Part shown: in pieces, positions 24,269 to 33,020 of the stretch
Layout of the letters: each line of letters begins with the position of its first letter
How positions within the stretch are numbered: position 1 is the first letter of the stretch
Assembly (NCBI RefSeq): GCF_000337175.1
Contig: NZ_AOIJ01000044.1
Location: 1 to 38,503, forward strand
DNA from: Natrinema gari JCM 14663
GTDB taxonomy: Archaea; Halobacteriota; Halobacteria; Halobacteriales; Natrialbaceae
DNA: 38,503 nucleotides
Reading direction: 5' to 3'
Program-made: the position numbers and the translations under genes
Notes under the pieces: model-generated
The model's database searches: none
What the model saw: the letters and a program-made list of their open reading frames with translations, nothing else
What the model was told of the DNA's origin: nothing

Positions 24269-25939
24269 ATGACATCGGACTCGACGCTCGAGTCACGACC
24301 GACCGAGCGCGCCGCTCCGATCGGGGCCGCGGAACTCGAGGGGCTGCTCGGCGACGCGGTCCTCGGTCGTGACGACCACGAGAACGCGCCCGCGGTTGTG
24401 ATCCGGCCGGACGAAGTACAGACGGTGCTCGCGACGCTCCGGGACGAGGCGGGCTTCGATCACTGCTCCTGTGTCACCGCCCAGGAGTACCCGGACCGGT
24501 TCGAGACGATCTATCACCTGAAATCCTACGCCGACCCGACGCGGGAGGTGAGCGTCGTGGTCCCGACGCCGACCGACGAGCCACGAAGCGAGTCGGCGAC
24601 GCCGGTCTTCGAGACGGCCGACTGGCACGAGCGCGAGGCGTACGACCTCGTCGGCATCGAGTACGAGGACCACCCGGACCTGCGCCGGATTCTCCTCCCC
24701 GAGACGTGGCAGGGCCATCCGCTCTCGCGGGACTACGACCAGGAGCAGCCACAGGTCGTCACCCTCTCGGAGCACGCGAATCCGATCGCGGGCGACGAGC
24801 ACGACACCACGTCGGACACGATGTTCCTCAACATCGGACCGCACCACCCGTCGACCCACGGCGTCCTCCACGTGAAGGCGGTGCTCGACGGCGAGACGGT
24901 CGTCGACGTCGACCCCGACATCGGCTACATCCACCGGTGTGAGGAACAGATGTGTCAGCAGAGCACGTACCGACACCAGATCATGCCCTATCCGGACCGC
25001 TGGGACTGGGTATCCTCGGGGCTCCTGAACGAGTGGACCTACGCCCGCGCCGCGGAGGATCTGGCCGACATCACGGTGCCCGACTACGCGCAGGTGATCC
25101 GGACGATGGGTGCCGAACTCTCACGGCTGGCCTCGCACTTCATCGCCATCGGGACCTACGCGCTCGACATCGTCGGCGAGTTCTGTGCCGCCTTCCAGTA
25201 CGGTATCCGCGACCGCGAACTCGTCCTCGACGCCCTCGAGGAGCTGACCGGCCAGCGGATGATGTTCAACTACTTCCGGCTGGGCGGGGTCGCCTGGGAC
25301 CTGCCCGAACCCCGCGAGGAGTTCATCGCGGGCGTCCGAGACATCCTCGATGGCTTCCCAGCCAAGATCGACGAGTATTACGACCTGCTGGTCACCAACG
25401 AGATCTTCCAGCGCCGCTGTGTCGACACCGGCGTCTTGGAACCCGACGCCGCGAAGCAGTACGGCTGTACGGGCCCGGTCGCTCGCGGCTCCGGCATCGA
25501 CTACGATCTCCGACGGGACGACCCCTACGGGTACTATCCGCACCTCGAGTGGAACGTCGTCACTGAACCCGACGGCGACAACTTCGCGCGGCTGCTCGTT
25601 CGACTGCAGGAGATCGAAGAATCCGCGAAGATCGTCGAGCAGTGTCTGGACCTGCTCGCCGAGTGGCCCGAAGACGAACGGACCCTTCGGAGCAACGTCC
25701 CCCGGACGCTCAAGCCCGCCGCCGACGCCGAACTCTACCGCGCCGTCGAGGGGGCGAAAGGCGAACTCGGGATCTACATCCGCGCGGACGGGACCGACAC
25801 GCCGGCGCGGTTCAAGATCCGCAGCCCCTGTTTCTCGAACCTCTCCGCGCTGCCCGAGATCGCCCGCGGCGAGTACGTCGCCGATCTGATCGCGGCGATC
25901 GGGAGCCTCGACTGTATCATGGGCGAAGTCGACCGCTGA
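24269..25939 (+). CDS. NADH dehydrogenase-like complex I subunit NuoCD, stand-alone copy
   Basis: This fused NuoC-NuoD subunit belongs to the peripheral arm of respiratory complex I. Residues about 25-165 are NuoC-like, with ADWHEREAYDLVGIEYEDHP and the RRILLPETWQGHPLSRDY block. From about 184 on it is NuoD-like, with NIGPHHPSTHGVL (190-200 region), DIGYIHRCEEQMCQQSTYRH, MPYPDRWDW, FNYFRLGGVAWDLPEP, GPVARGSGIDYDLRRDDPYG and the C-terminal FKIRSPCFSNLSALPEI. The 556 residues match the normal fusion length and no break is seen. No nuoA, nuoB or nuoH genes flank it, unlike the usual operon, so it is probably an extra copy working with a main operon elsewhere, or displaced. Confidence 0.93.
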   Translation: MTSDSTLESRPTERAAPIGAAELEGLLGDAVLGRDDHENAPAVVIRPDEVQTVLATLRDEAGFDHCSCVTAQEYPDRFETIYHLKSYADPTREVSVVVPTPTDEPRSESATPVFETADWHEREAYDLVGIEYEDHPDLRRILLPETWQGHPLSRDYDQEQPQVVTLSEHANPIAGDEHDTTSDTMFLNIGPHHPSTHGVLHVKAVLDGETVVDVDPDIGYIHRCEEQMCQQSTYRHQIMPYPDRWDWVSSGLLNEWTYARAAEDLADITVPDYAQVIRTMGAELSRLASHFIAIGTYALDIVGEFCAAFQYGIRDRELVLDALEELTGQRMMFNYFRLGGVAWDLPEPREEFIAGVRDILDGFPAKIDEYYDLLVTNEIFQRRCVDTGVLEPDAAKQYGCTGPVARGSGIDYDLRRDDPYGYYPHLEWNVVTEPDGDNFARLLVRLQEIEESAKIVEQCLDLLAEWPEDERTLRSNVPRTLKPAADAELYRAVEGAKGELGIYIRADGTDTPARFKIRSPCFSNLSALPEIARGEYVADLIAAIGSLDCIMGEVDR

Positions 25940-26017
25940 GCCCGACCGGTAACGGCGGGTCGAAGACCGACAGCTCGCAGGGCCGGGATAGCGCTCGAGC
26001 GCGTCTCAGCCGGGCGT

Positions 26018-26302
26018 TCAGTCGTCGCTCTCGTCGACGATGACTTCGACGGGTTCGTCGGCGGTCTCGTCGCTTTCGGCGGTGGCCCCCTGCTCCTGTT
26101 GCCAGAGGAGCGCACCCGCGACGGCGACGACGATCCACGAGCGCCAGTTGGCGAGGTTCAGGGTGTAGCCGACGCCGAAGGGCTTCTCGACGAGCATCCC
26201 TTCGCCGGGCTGCCAGTACGACGAGAGCATACGGCTGATGCTCGGTCGTTCGAAGTTGTACGGGACCCCAAGAATCTCACCGGAAGTCGGCTTGTCTGCC
26301 AT
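26018..26302 (-). CDS. DUF5808 family small membrane protein
   Basis: This 94-residue haloarchaeal protein has the DUF5808 pattern ILGVPYNFERPSISRML, SSYWQPGEGMLVEKPFG and GYTLNLANW, followed by a single membrane helix (WIVVAVAGALLW) and a very acidic tail. The function is unknown. The ATG at 26302 is chosen because MADKPTSGEILG starts right before the domain and a CTCTTATCAG element lies 25 bp upstream. It converges on nuoCD with 78 bp between stops and is divergently or independently transcribed from the Kae1 gene. Confidence 0.8.
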   Translation of the reverse strand: MADKPTSGEILGVPYNFERPSISRMLSSYWQPGEGMLVEKPFGVGYTLNLANWRSWIVVAVAGALLWQQEQGATAESDETADEPVEVIVDESDD

Positions 26303-26321
26303 GCCCGGTGATACGTCCTCC

Positions 26322-26331
26322 CCTGATAAGA
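26322..26331 (-). promoter_or_regulatory. TATA-like element for the DUF5808 gene
   Basis: The minus strand reads TCTTATCAGG, about 25 bp before ATG 26302. Confidence 0.45.
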
Positions 26332-26389
26332 GTATTGTGTGCTGTGACGATCGTTGCAATCGGGCGACCGCGGTCCGGTCGCCCCGTCC

Positions 26390-28021
26390 TCACGACTGGT
26401 AGCGCCCGCGCCCTTCGATGTCCCGCAGGCGCTCGAGCACGCGCTCCGTGCCGACCGCACGGTACCCCTCCCGGACTGCTTCGCGGAGCGGCGCGGGATC
26501 GTCGGCGGTGCCGACGAGGCTCTGATCGAACACGTGCAGATCCATCGCGTAGTCCTCGACGTGGTCGGTGTGATAGCCGAGTCCGAAGTCGATGAGATAG
26601 GTTCGCTCGGCGTCGACTCTCACGTTCCGGGTCGTCGGATCACCGTGGACGACCCCCGCGCGGTGGAGCCGCGCGAGGTGACGGCCGACGGCCCGAACCC
26701 GGGCGGGCGACAGCTCCGCCTGGAGGTCACGGTCGCCGACGTACTCGAGTGCCAGCCGCGCTTCGTGGGGATCGACATCGGAGAGGACCGGCGTCGGGAC
26801 GCCCTCGCGGCGAGCCAGGCTCGTGAGTCGGGCCTCGAGCGTCGTCCGCTCCGTGCGGAGTCGCTCGTCGAGGGCGGGATGGCGGTAGGTCTTGGCCCGG
26901 CGACGCTTCGTGACGCGGCCGGCGCCGGGCTCGAGGTCGACGACCGCTTCGGCACCGCGGACCTGCCGGTCGCCCTCCGTTACTTTGCCGCGGCCGGCCG
27001 CGAGTTCGGGTTCGTCGGCCCGCCAGGTGACCGGCACCTGGTCGGGGCGGAAATCGGGGTCGACGCGCGAGTCTTCGAGCGCGAGCGTGTCGCCGGCGGC
27101 GTACATCTTCGCACCGAGGACGGCGATCATCCCCGCGTTGTCCCGCAGGAATCGCGGGTCGGGTGCGTGGAACTTCGCCCCGCGCTGGGCGCACATCTCC
27201 CCTAACATCTCGCGCAGGCGGGCGTTCTGGCCGACGCCGCCGCCGAGGACGAGTTCGTCGCTCCCGGTCAACGAGAGCGCGCGCTCGGACACTTCGGTCA
27301 GCATGCCGAAGATATTCTCCTGCAGGGAGTAGCAGATGTCCTCGACGGGAGTGCCGTCGTCGTAGCGCTGTTTGGCGGCGCTCATAATGCCCGAGAAGGA
27401 GAAGTCCATCCCCTTGACGACGTAGGGGAGGTCGACGTACTCGCCGTCTTCCGCCGCCGCCTCGACCTTCGGCCCGCCCGGGTGGGACCAGCCGACGTGG
27501 CGGGTGAACTTGTCGATGGCGTTGCCGACGCCGGTGTCCATCGTCTCGCCGAGCACGCGATAGCGCCCGTTGCGGTAGGCCAGCAGGTGCGCGTTCGCGC
27601 CGCTGGCGTTGAGACAGACCGGCGCATCGAAGTCGGCGGTGTGGCGACCGATCTCGAGGTGGGCCACCATGTGGTTGACGCCGACCAGCGGGACATCCAT
27701 GGCCTGGCTCAGCGCTCGCGCGGCCGTGCCGACGATCCGCAGACAGGGGCCGAGTCCCGGCCCTCGAGAGAACGCGACCGCATCGACCGGCGGTTCGTCC
27801 GCCGGCCCGTCGTGGGTCTCGCGGGCGTGCTCGAGCGCCCGTTCGACGACGCGCGGAACGGCCTCGTGCATGTGCTCGGCGGCTTCGCGGGGGTGGATGC
27901 CGCCGCTCTCGGGCTGGTAGGCGTCGCTCTCGATGACGATGTCGTCGCGTGCGGCGTCGAAGACGGCTGCGCTGGCGGCCCAGGCAGTGCCTTCGATCCC
28001 GAGGATACGGATGTCAGTCAC
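26390..28021 (-). CDS. KEOPS complex Kae1-Bud32 fusion
   Basis: This fused tRNA-modification enzyme adds threonylcarbamoyl to A37 of ANN-decoding tRNAs (t6A) within the KEOPS complex. Kae1 (1 to about 325) shows the metal site HMVAH (117-121), GMDFSFSG and VLGGGVGQNARL. Bud32 (about 345-543) is a small atypical kinase with GAEAVV, the catalytic HGDPTTRN (459-466) and IDFGLG (477-482), and a short basic C-terminus. The start is GTG at 28021, in front of the conserved strand DIRILGIEGTAWA. Downstream of rps24e and rps27ae on the same strand, the arrangement common in archaea, it may share their transcript across a 71-bp gap. Confidence 0.96.
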   Translation of the reverse strand: MTDIRILGIEGTAWAASAAVFDAARDDIVIESDAYQPESGGIHPREAAEHMHEAVPRVVERALEHARETHDGPADEPPVDAVAFSRGPGLGPCLRIVGTAARALSQAMDVPLVGVNHMVAHLEIGRHTADFDAPVCLNASGANAHLLAYRNGRYRVLGETMDTGVGNAIDKFTRHVGWSHPGGPKVEAAAEDGEYVDLPYVVKGMDFSFSGIMSAAKQRYDDGTPVEDICYSLQENIFGMLTEVSERALSLTGSDELVLGGGVGQNARLREMLGEMCAQRGAKFHAPDPRFLRDNAGMIAVLGAKMYAAGDTLALEDSRVDPDFRPDQVPVTWRADEPELAAGRGKVTEGDRQVRGAEAVVDLEPGAGRVTKRRRAKTYRHPALDERLRTERTTLEARLTSLARREGVPTPVLSDVDPHEARLALEYVGDRDLQAELSPARVRAVGRHLARLHRAGVVHGDPTTRNVRVDAERTYLIDFGLGYHTDHVEDYAMDLHVFDQSLVGTADDPAPLREAVREGYRAVGTERVLERLRDIEGRGRYQS

Positions 28022-28092
28022 GGATGAAAACGGCGGATTTCGGCGGTCGACGTGCCACAGCCGTCGTCGGCACGTCGCCCATCAGTCGGGGG

Positions 28093-28227
28093 TTACTCCC
28101 ACTCGGTGTAGCTGCACTTCCCGCAGTGCTTGCGGTCGCCGTGGTCGGCGAGGAAGACGTCACCACAGCGGGGACACAGTTCACCCTCGGTGCTGCCGTC
28201 GTCGGCGTAGAGTTCGTGTCGTGCCAT
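28093..28227 (-). CDS. rps27ae: Small ribosomal subunit protein eS31 (S27ae)
   Basis: This 44-residue zinc-ribbon protein of the small ribosomal subunit was found by direct translation. It reads [20 protein letters not shown] at the start, with the CPRC pair (18-21) and the CGKC pair (35-38) forming the zinc knuckle, and ends CSYTEWE. The start ATG follows the rps24e stop with one base between, so the two are co-translated. Archaeal S27ae lacks the ubiquitin fusion found in eukaryotes, as here. Confidence 0.95.
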   Translation of the reverse strand: MARHELYADDGSTEGELCPRCGDVFLADHGDRKHCGKCSYTEWE

Positions 28228-28228
28228 G

Positions 28229-28537
28229 TTATGCTTCCTCCGCTTCGGCGTCTTCGTCCGCGCCGATCTTGTTGCGCTCGAGCATGTGGTCTTGCTCGAC
28301 CTCGCGGGCGTAGTCGTCGGTCTCGTAGACCTTCGCCTGTCCGACGGTCTTTCGCATCCCGAACTTGGTGTCGAGTTTGCGGATGACGACCTCGTCGGCG
28401 TCCTTGTTCAGTTTCGCCGCGAGGCTGTCGCGGACCTGCAGGCGGGAGGGCGTGGCGTCCTCGTGGACGAGTTCGAAGGTCACGTCCGTTCGATGCAACA
28501 TGGGGTTCTCCGTTTCGGAGATGATGTCGACGTCCAT
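28229..28537 (-). CDS. rps24e: Small ribosomal subunit protein eS24 (S24e)
   Basis: The 102-residue protein matches archaeal S24e in length and sequence: [19 protein letters not shown], the [18 protein letters not shown] stretch, [19 protein letters not shown] and [14 protein letters not shown], with a short acidic haloarchaeal tail. It is a component of the small ribosomal subunit. It is the first gene of the S24e-S27ae-Kae1-Bud32 string. A CCTTTTAGG element about 41 bp upstream gives a leader near 14 nt. Confidence 0.96.
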   Translation of the reverse strand: MDVDIISETENPMLHRTDVTFELVHEDATPSRLQVRDSLAAKLNKDADEVVIRKLDTKFGMRKTVGQAKVYETDDYAREVEQDHMLERNKIGADEDAEAEEA

Positions 28538-28574
28538 GATATCACTCAGTTACCTTACTATCCCCGTGTAGCGC

Positions 28575-28582
28575 CTAAAAGG
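28575..28582 (-). promoter_or_regulatory. TATA-like element for rps24e
   Basis: The minus strand reads CTTTTAGG, about 41 bp before ATG 28537. It lies in the 151-bp region shared with the divergent propeller gene. Confidence 0.4.
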
Positions 28583-28656
28583 ATTTCGAAGCGCCCGACT
28601 CCTCGCGACCGACGGGCGTAAGCGGACCGCGTGGCGAACCGGCGAGTTCACGAACG

Positions 28657-28668
28657 TTTTTTGTATCC
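28657..28668 (+). promoter_or_regulatory. TATA-like element for the propeller gene
   Basis: TTTTTTGTATCC, centred 27 bp before ATG 28689, fits a leaderless transcript. Confidence 0.5.
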
Positions 28669-28688
28669 AAACTGAATGTGTCGTAACA

Positions 28689-29927
28689 ATGCCCTCCAGA
28701 CGTCACGTGCTCGCCGTCGGTGGAGTCGCTTTGACGGGCAGTACGGGCGGAATGCACCGACTCGATCGGCCGGTGTCGGCAACGACAGCCTCCGACACTG
28801 ACTGGCCGATGGCACGGTACGACGCTGCCGGGACCGGCTACAACCCTGCGGCATCGGGCCCGAAAGACGGTGTGACGATTCGCTGGGAACGCGAGCCCGA
28901 CGCGACCGTCAGGGGACCGGCACCGCCGACGCTACGCGGCGAGACGCTCTCGATGGTCGGCCGAACGTCGCTGGTTGCACTCGAGCGACCGAGCGGCCGG
29001 GTCCAGTACGAACGGGACGGCTACTCGTACCTGTCGTCGCCGACGTGGGCGAGCGCGACGGCCTATCGCACTGCCACCCTGTCAGTCAGGGGAATCGACG
29101 GGATCTACGGGCTCCAGGCCGGCGGTGGCTACGATGTCTTCGGCCGGAGCATCGGCCTCGAGCGCTGGCATGCGCCGGGACAGCCACCGCCAATCAAGCG
29201 CATCGGGAATCCGACCGCGCCCGCTCCCGTCGCGGTCGACGGGGTGATCTACTCGGTCGTCCCCGAGACGAACCGCGTTGTCGCACTCGACGCCAGCAGC
29301 GGCCGAGTCCGTTGGGAGACCGAGATCGGCAAAGGGTCGGACACTGCGAACCGACCCGCGGTTCGCGACGGCACCGTCTACGTGACGTGTGGGTCCGGTC
29401 GCGTCGTCGCGGTCGACGCCGAGACCGGCGATCGCCGCTGGGACGGTTGGGTCGAACCCCTCGATTCCGACGACGAGTTCGTCGCTCGCCGGAGTAACTC
29501 ACCGACGGCGACCAGTGCGGGGCTCGTCGTCCCGAGTCGGCGCGCCGTGACGCTTCTCGAGCCCGGCGGCGACGATATCGGGTGGGAATACGTCCACGAC
29601 GGGATCGCCAGCCGCGGGAGCGTCGCCGTCGCCGACGGAACGGTCTACGCTACGGACGGCAACGAATCGCTCCACGCGATCGATCTCGAGACCGGCGACG
29701 AAGTGTGGACAGCTGAGTACGCCCGCGACATCCATCCGGTGGTCGCAGACGGCGTCGTCTACGTTGCGGATTTCTGGCTCCCCGAACTGCACGCCTTCGA
29801 CGCCGAAACCGGTGACAGGCGCTGGACGTACGAACTCCCACACGGACCCTCCCAACCCATCGTCGGCGACGGTATCCTCTACGTCGTCGCAGACGGACGC
29901 GTGTTCGCCCTCGAGGAGGCTGAGTAA
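28689..29927 (+). CDS. Tat-exported PQQ-like beta-propeller protein
   Basis: This 412-residue protein with PQQ-type beta-propeller repeats is probably exported. The N-terminus PSRRHVLAVGGVALTGSTGG has the twin-arginine pattern followed by a hydrophobic stretch. There is no lipobox cysteine, so it is likely secreted or surface-held rather than a lipoprotein. Repeats with the signature VALDASSGRVRWETEIG, VVAVDAETGDRRWDG, LHAIDLETGDEVWTAEY and LHAFDAETGDRRWTYEL are evident from about 170 to the end. Function may be scaffold or ligand binding; enzyme activity is not indicated. The next gene begins 2 bp after the stop, suggesting co-translation with a membrane protein. Confidence 0.88.
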   Translation: MPSRRHVLAVGGVALTGSTGGMHRLDRPVSATTASDTDWPMARYDAAGTGYNPAASGPKDGVTIRWEREPDATVRGPAPPTLRGETLSMVGRTSLVALERPSGRVQYERDGYSYLSSPTWASATAYRTATLSVRGIDGIYGLQAGGGYDVFGRSIGLERWHAPGQPPPIKRIGNPTAPAPVAVDGVIYSVVPETNRVVALDASSGRVRWETEIGKGSDTANRPAVRDGTVYVTCGSGRVVAVDAETGDRRWDGWVEPLDSDDEFVARRSNSPTATSAGLVVPSRRAVTLLEPGGDDIGWEYVHDGIASRGSVAVADGTVYATDGNESLHAIDLETGDEVWTAEYARDIHPVVADGVVYVADFWLPELHAFDAETGDRRWTYELPHGPSQPIVGDGILYVVADGRVFALEEAE

Positions 29928-29929
29928 GC

Positions 29930-30715
29930 ATGTCCGGCGAACACGATCCCGCGGCGGTGTCCGACGCCGAGCGAGCGGTTCCTCACCCTATCTGGGCGGC
30001 GCTCGCGCGGCTTCGTCGCGATCCAGCGCTGTTCGGCCCCTTTCTCCTGGTCGGCATCGTGCTCTCGCTTGCCGACTGGCTCCGCCGACACGATCCGCTC
30101 CCGGCACCCGAACGCGCGGGGGTTGGAACGAACGGCCTCGATATCCGGCTCGAGTTCGTCGGCTACCCGACGGGGATCGGCCAAACGATGCGTCCGCTCG
30201 AATCGTTGATCGGACTCGAGCCGGGATATCTCGTCTGGGGGCTGGGCTTGTACGGGCTCGTAACCTTGGCGGTCAGCGCCGCTGGCACCGTGACGATGGC
30301 CCACGCGATGGGACGAAACGTTCGGCTCGGGGCCGTGTGCTCGCTGTTCGGGTTCGTCGTGGCAACGGACCTGTTCCACCGGCTGCTCGGTTCGGTCGAG
30401 TTGTTGCAATCGATGGGGCTGTGGGGCATCCTCCCGCTGGCGATCTATTGCTACCTGTTCGTTCGCCTCTTCGTCGCACCGGGGCTGCTCGTCGATGGAC
30501 GCTCCATACAGGCAGCGCTCCGGGGCAGTCTCCGACGGACGGCGGGCCGTGGCTGGCGGCTCTTCGGACTGGTCGTCGCGATCGGACTCGTGGCCTGGCT
30601 CCTCGCGAGCCTCCCCCTCGGAACGGTCCTGAGCAGCACCCTCGTCGCGCCCGTTCACGCCGTCGCCATTGTCGTCGTTCTCGAGCGCGGCCGGAGTCAC
30701 CCCCCGTTTCGGTAA
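29930..30715 (+). CDS. Multi-helix membrane protein paired with the propeller
   Basis: I do not recognise the family. The 261 residues have about five hydrophobic helices, including FGPFLLVGIVLSLADWL, YLVWGLGLYGLVTLAVSAAG, LLQSMGLWGILPLAIYCYLF and GWRLFGLVVAIGLVAWLLAS. An extracytoplasmic loop follows the first helix. The gap from the propeller gene is 2 bp, so the two are likely co-expressed and may interact at the membrane. That partnership is inferred from spacing only. Confidence 0.8.
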   Translation: MSGEHDPAAVSDAERAVPHPIWAALARLRRDPALFGPFLLVGIVLSLADWLRRHDPLPAPERAGVGTNGLDIRLEFVGYPTGIGQTMRPLESLIGLEPGYLVWGLGLYGLVTLAVSAAGTVTMAHAMGRNVRLGAVCSLFGFVVATDLFHRLLGSVELLQSMGLWGILPLAIYCYLFVRLFVAPGLLVDGRSIQAALRGSLRRTAGRGWRLFGLVVAIGLVAWLLASLPLGTVLSSTLVAPVHAVAIVVVLERGRSHPPFR

Positions 30716-30729
30716 CTGCTCCGGGTCGA

Positions 30730-31776
30730 TTACGCCTGCAGTGCGACCACTCCCCGCGGCGGTTGCGACTCGAGGGCGGCCGCCCAGTCGATGTCGATCG
30801 CGGCCCACGAGTCGCCGAAATCGCGCGTGACGAAGAGGCCGCGGTTGGTTACGGCGTAGACGGTCTCCGGTCGGCCCGTCGTCGCAAACACCGCTCGGAC
30901 GACGCCCTCGCCGGTCGGCAGACCGCGGCCCTCGAGTCGCTCCCAGGCCCGTTCGCCCTCGCGCCGGTAGACGTACGATGCCGCGCGACTCGCCGTGTGG
31001 GCCGTCGACGCGCCGTGTGCACTCGAGACGAGCACGCGGTCGGGATCGTCGGGAGCGGGGACGACGCTCCAGCAGTAGGTGTGCTCGAGCCCGTCCTGTG
31101 GCCGTCGCCACGTCTCGCCGCCGTCGTCGCTTTCGGCGTAGCCGTCGCCGGCCGCGGCGTAGAGTCGCCCCTCGCGGTCGGGATGAGCGGCCAGACTGTG
31201 ATTGTCACGGCGTGCTCCCGACGGCCGCTCATGCCAGGTCCCGCCGCCGTCGGGCGTGTACACGAACGCGCCCGCTTCGATGCCGACGTACAGCCGGTCG
31301 GGATCGAACGGGTCAACCTCGAGCCAGCGGACGTGGTGGGTGTCGGGCCGCGGCGGGAACGACCACTCGCTCGCCGAGGGGAGGTCGATCAGCCCCTCCA
31401 AACGGGTCCACGAGTCGCCGCCGTCGCGCGACCGGTAGAGTCGGCTGGGTTCGGTCCCGGCGTAGACGACCTGCGGATCGTGCGGACTGCTCGTCACCGC
31501 CGTCACGCGATCGGACTCGGTGTCGGCCGCCGGCGTCCGCGTGCCGGCCGCAAACCGGGTCTCGAGGCGGTCGAACGTCTCGCCGCCGTCGGCGCTTCGA
31601 AACAGGCCGTCCGCGACGGTCCCGACGTAGTAGCGGGGCGACCCGTTGTGGACCGCCGCGACGCACTCGAGATCGTGGCCCTCGAGTCGCGTCTCCGCCG
31701 TCCAGTCGTCGGGGTCGGTCGCATCGCCTGTACAGACGAGCAGTCGGTCTCGGAACGTGACGGCTACCGTCGCCAT
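30730..31776 (-). CDS. BNR/Asp-box repeat beta-propeller protein (glycosyl-hydrolase-like)
   Basis: The 348-residue protein contains repeated Asp-box motifs S-x-D-G-G-x-x-W/F: LFRSADGGETF, LYRSRDGGDSW, VYTPDGGGTW, YAESDDGGETW and VTRDFGDSWA, at blade spacing. This is the fold of VPS10/sialidase-like propellers. No signal peptide precedes the ATG at 31776 (MATVAVTFRDRLLV), so it should be cytoplasmic, unlike many relatives. The catalytic residues of sialidase are not evident. A GTG at 31812 would add 12 residues, but GTTGTATC lies 28 bp before the ATG and supports the shorter form. Confidence 0.85.
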   Translation of the reverse strand: MATVAVTFRDRLLVCTGDATDPDDWTAETRLEGHDLECVAAVHNGSPRYYVGTVADGLFRSADGGETFDRLETRFAAGTRTPAADTESDRVTAVTSSPHDPQVVYAGTEPSRLYRSRDGGDSWTRLEGLIDLPSASEWSFPPRPDTHHVRWLEVDPFDPDRLYVGIEAGAFVYTPDGGGTWHERPSGARRDNHSLAAHPDREGRLYAAAGDGYAESDDGGETWRRPQDGLEHTYCWSVVPAPDDPDRVLVSSAHGASTAHTASRAASYVYRREGERAWERLEGRGLPTGEGVVRAVFATTGRPETVYAVTNRGLFVTRDFGDSWAAIDIDWAAALESQPPRGVVALQA

Positions 31777-31800
31777 ACGGGACCCAACGAGGGCCACCCG

Positions 31801-31808
31801 GATACAAC
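31801..31808 (-). promoter_or_regulatory. TATA-like element for the BNR-repeat gene
   Basis: The minus strand reads GTTGTATC with the distance to ATG 31776 near 28 bp. Confidence 0.45.
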
Positions 31809-31876
31809 TCACCCCGAGGTCTCGAGTCGGGTCCCCGTCGAGACGGCGCGACGGCCGGGGCGTCCGGCGTGCCGAC

Positions 31877-32989
31877 TCACGTGTAATACGGCCAGTACAG
31901 CGCCCGTCCGGCCTTCACCAGCGGCCAGAGGGGGCTACAGCCGCGCTCCCAGACGAAAACCGGGACGGCCCGCCCGCCGAACCCCTCCTTGAACCTGAAG
32001 ACGCCGTCCCCGAAGTCCGTGGTCGTGCTCCCGAAGTCGTAGGCCTCGTAGCCGTGGTCGATCCCCCACCGGAAGACGTGGTCGTAGAGCAGTTCCGAGG
32101 CGTGCTCGTCGAAATGCTCCCGCGGAACGGCGGCGAAGAAGCCGTGAATCGCGTCGTGTTCATCGTCGAGCACCTCGAGCATGCCGCCCGCGTACTCGCC
32201 GTCGATCCGGAGCGTCAGCAAGAGGAGGCGGTCGTCTATCGCCCGCAACGCGTCGAAAAACGAGAACGGGTACACGTCACCGTCGACGCGCTCCATGACG
32301 CGTTCGTAGGTCCGGTAGAACCGCCGGAGCGTCTCGGCCGTGATCTCCTCCTCGACGACCTCATGGTCGACGGACCGGCCGTGTTCGATCCCCCGCCGCC
32401 GGGACCGGCTCATGTCCGCGAGGAGGGCGTCGTGTCCCTTCGTGAGATCGAGCAGGAACCGACACTCCCGCCGATAGGGACGATAGCCCTGCGACTGGAG
32501 CGCATCGTTGTACCGGAGATAGCTCGAATCCAGCCCCCGGAGCTGGTGGACGATCGTCCGGCCGCGACAGAGGCTCGGCACGGTGTCGATCACGCGCTCG
32601 AGGGAGTCGGCCGTGTCCGTCGGGAGCAACGGCCCGCCAAAGCCCGGGTACAGCGACGACAGGCGGGTAAACGGCGTCTTCTCGATTTCGACCACGAAGT
32701 TCGGCATCCAGCCGATCGTGTTGCCGTCCTCGGTGACCTCGAGATGGCGGGGCGTATAGTCGAGTCCCGTCTCGATCGCCGCGAGCCACTCGTAGCGGTG
32801 GAACACGCTGCCGCGACTCGAGCGCTCGACGATCCCGTTCCACTGCGCGCGCCCGATGTCGCGGATCGAGTCGACGACGGTCACCTCGAGATTCGATCCC
32901 TCGTCTCGCGCGGTGCGGCCGTGATTCGCGAACAGCGACCCGATGCGATGGAGTCGCGAGCGAGGGTTGCCGCCGGTCTTCTGTGCCAT
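31877..32989 (-). CDS. FemAB/GNAT-like acyltransferase
   Basis: The 370-residue protein resembles FemAB-like (GNAT-fold, BioF2-type) transferases that move an amino-acyl or acyl group onto a cell-surface precursor. The N-terminal half holds SVFHRYEWLAAIETGLDYTP and PGFGGPLLP. The second half shows FYRTYERVMERVDG, LLTLRIDGEYAGGMLEVL, LLYDHVFRWGIDHGYEAYDF and GVFRFKEGFGGRAVP, the hallmark late motif of the group. Acceptor and donor are unknown. ATG 32989 is preferred over a TTG two codons earlier because CCAAATAGGC lies 27 bp upstream. Confidence 0.85.
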   Translation of the reverse strand: MAQKTGGNPRSRLHRIGSLFANHGRTARDEGSNLEVTVVDSIRDIGRAQWNGIVERSSRGSVFHRYEWLAAIETGLDYTPRHLEVTEDGNTIGWMPNFVVEIEKTPFTRLSSLYPGFGGPLLPTDTADSLERVIDTVPSLCRGRTIVHQLRGLDSSYLRYNDALQSQGYRPYRRECRFLLDLTKGHDALLADMSRSRRRGIEHGRSVDHEVVEEEITAETLRRFYRTYERVMERVDGDVYPFSFFDALRAIDDRLLLLTLRIDGEYAGGMLEVLDDEHDAIHGFFAAVPREHFDEHASELLYDHVFRWGIDHGYEAYDFGSTTTDFGDGVFRFKEGFGGRAVPVFVWERGCSPLWPLVKAGRALYWPYYT

Positions 32990-33010
32990 CAGCAACCGGA
33001 ACCAGGGGCG

Positions 33011-33020
33011 GCCTATTTGG
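33011..33020 (-). promoter_or_regulatory. TATA-like element for the FemAB-like gene
   Basis: The minus strand reads CCAAATAGGC, 27 bp before ATG 32989. Confidence 0.45.

Noticed and set aside
29764-31992. Plus-strand frame of 742 codons across three genes
   Set aside because: It spans the propeller end, the membrane protein and the antisense of the BNR gene; composition is that of an out-of-frame reading.
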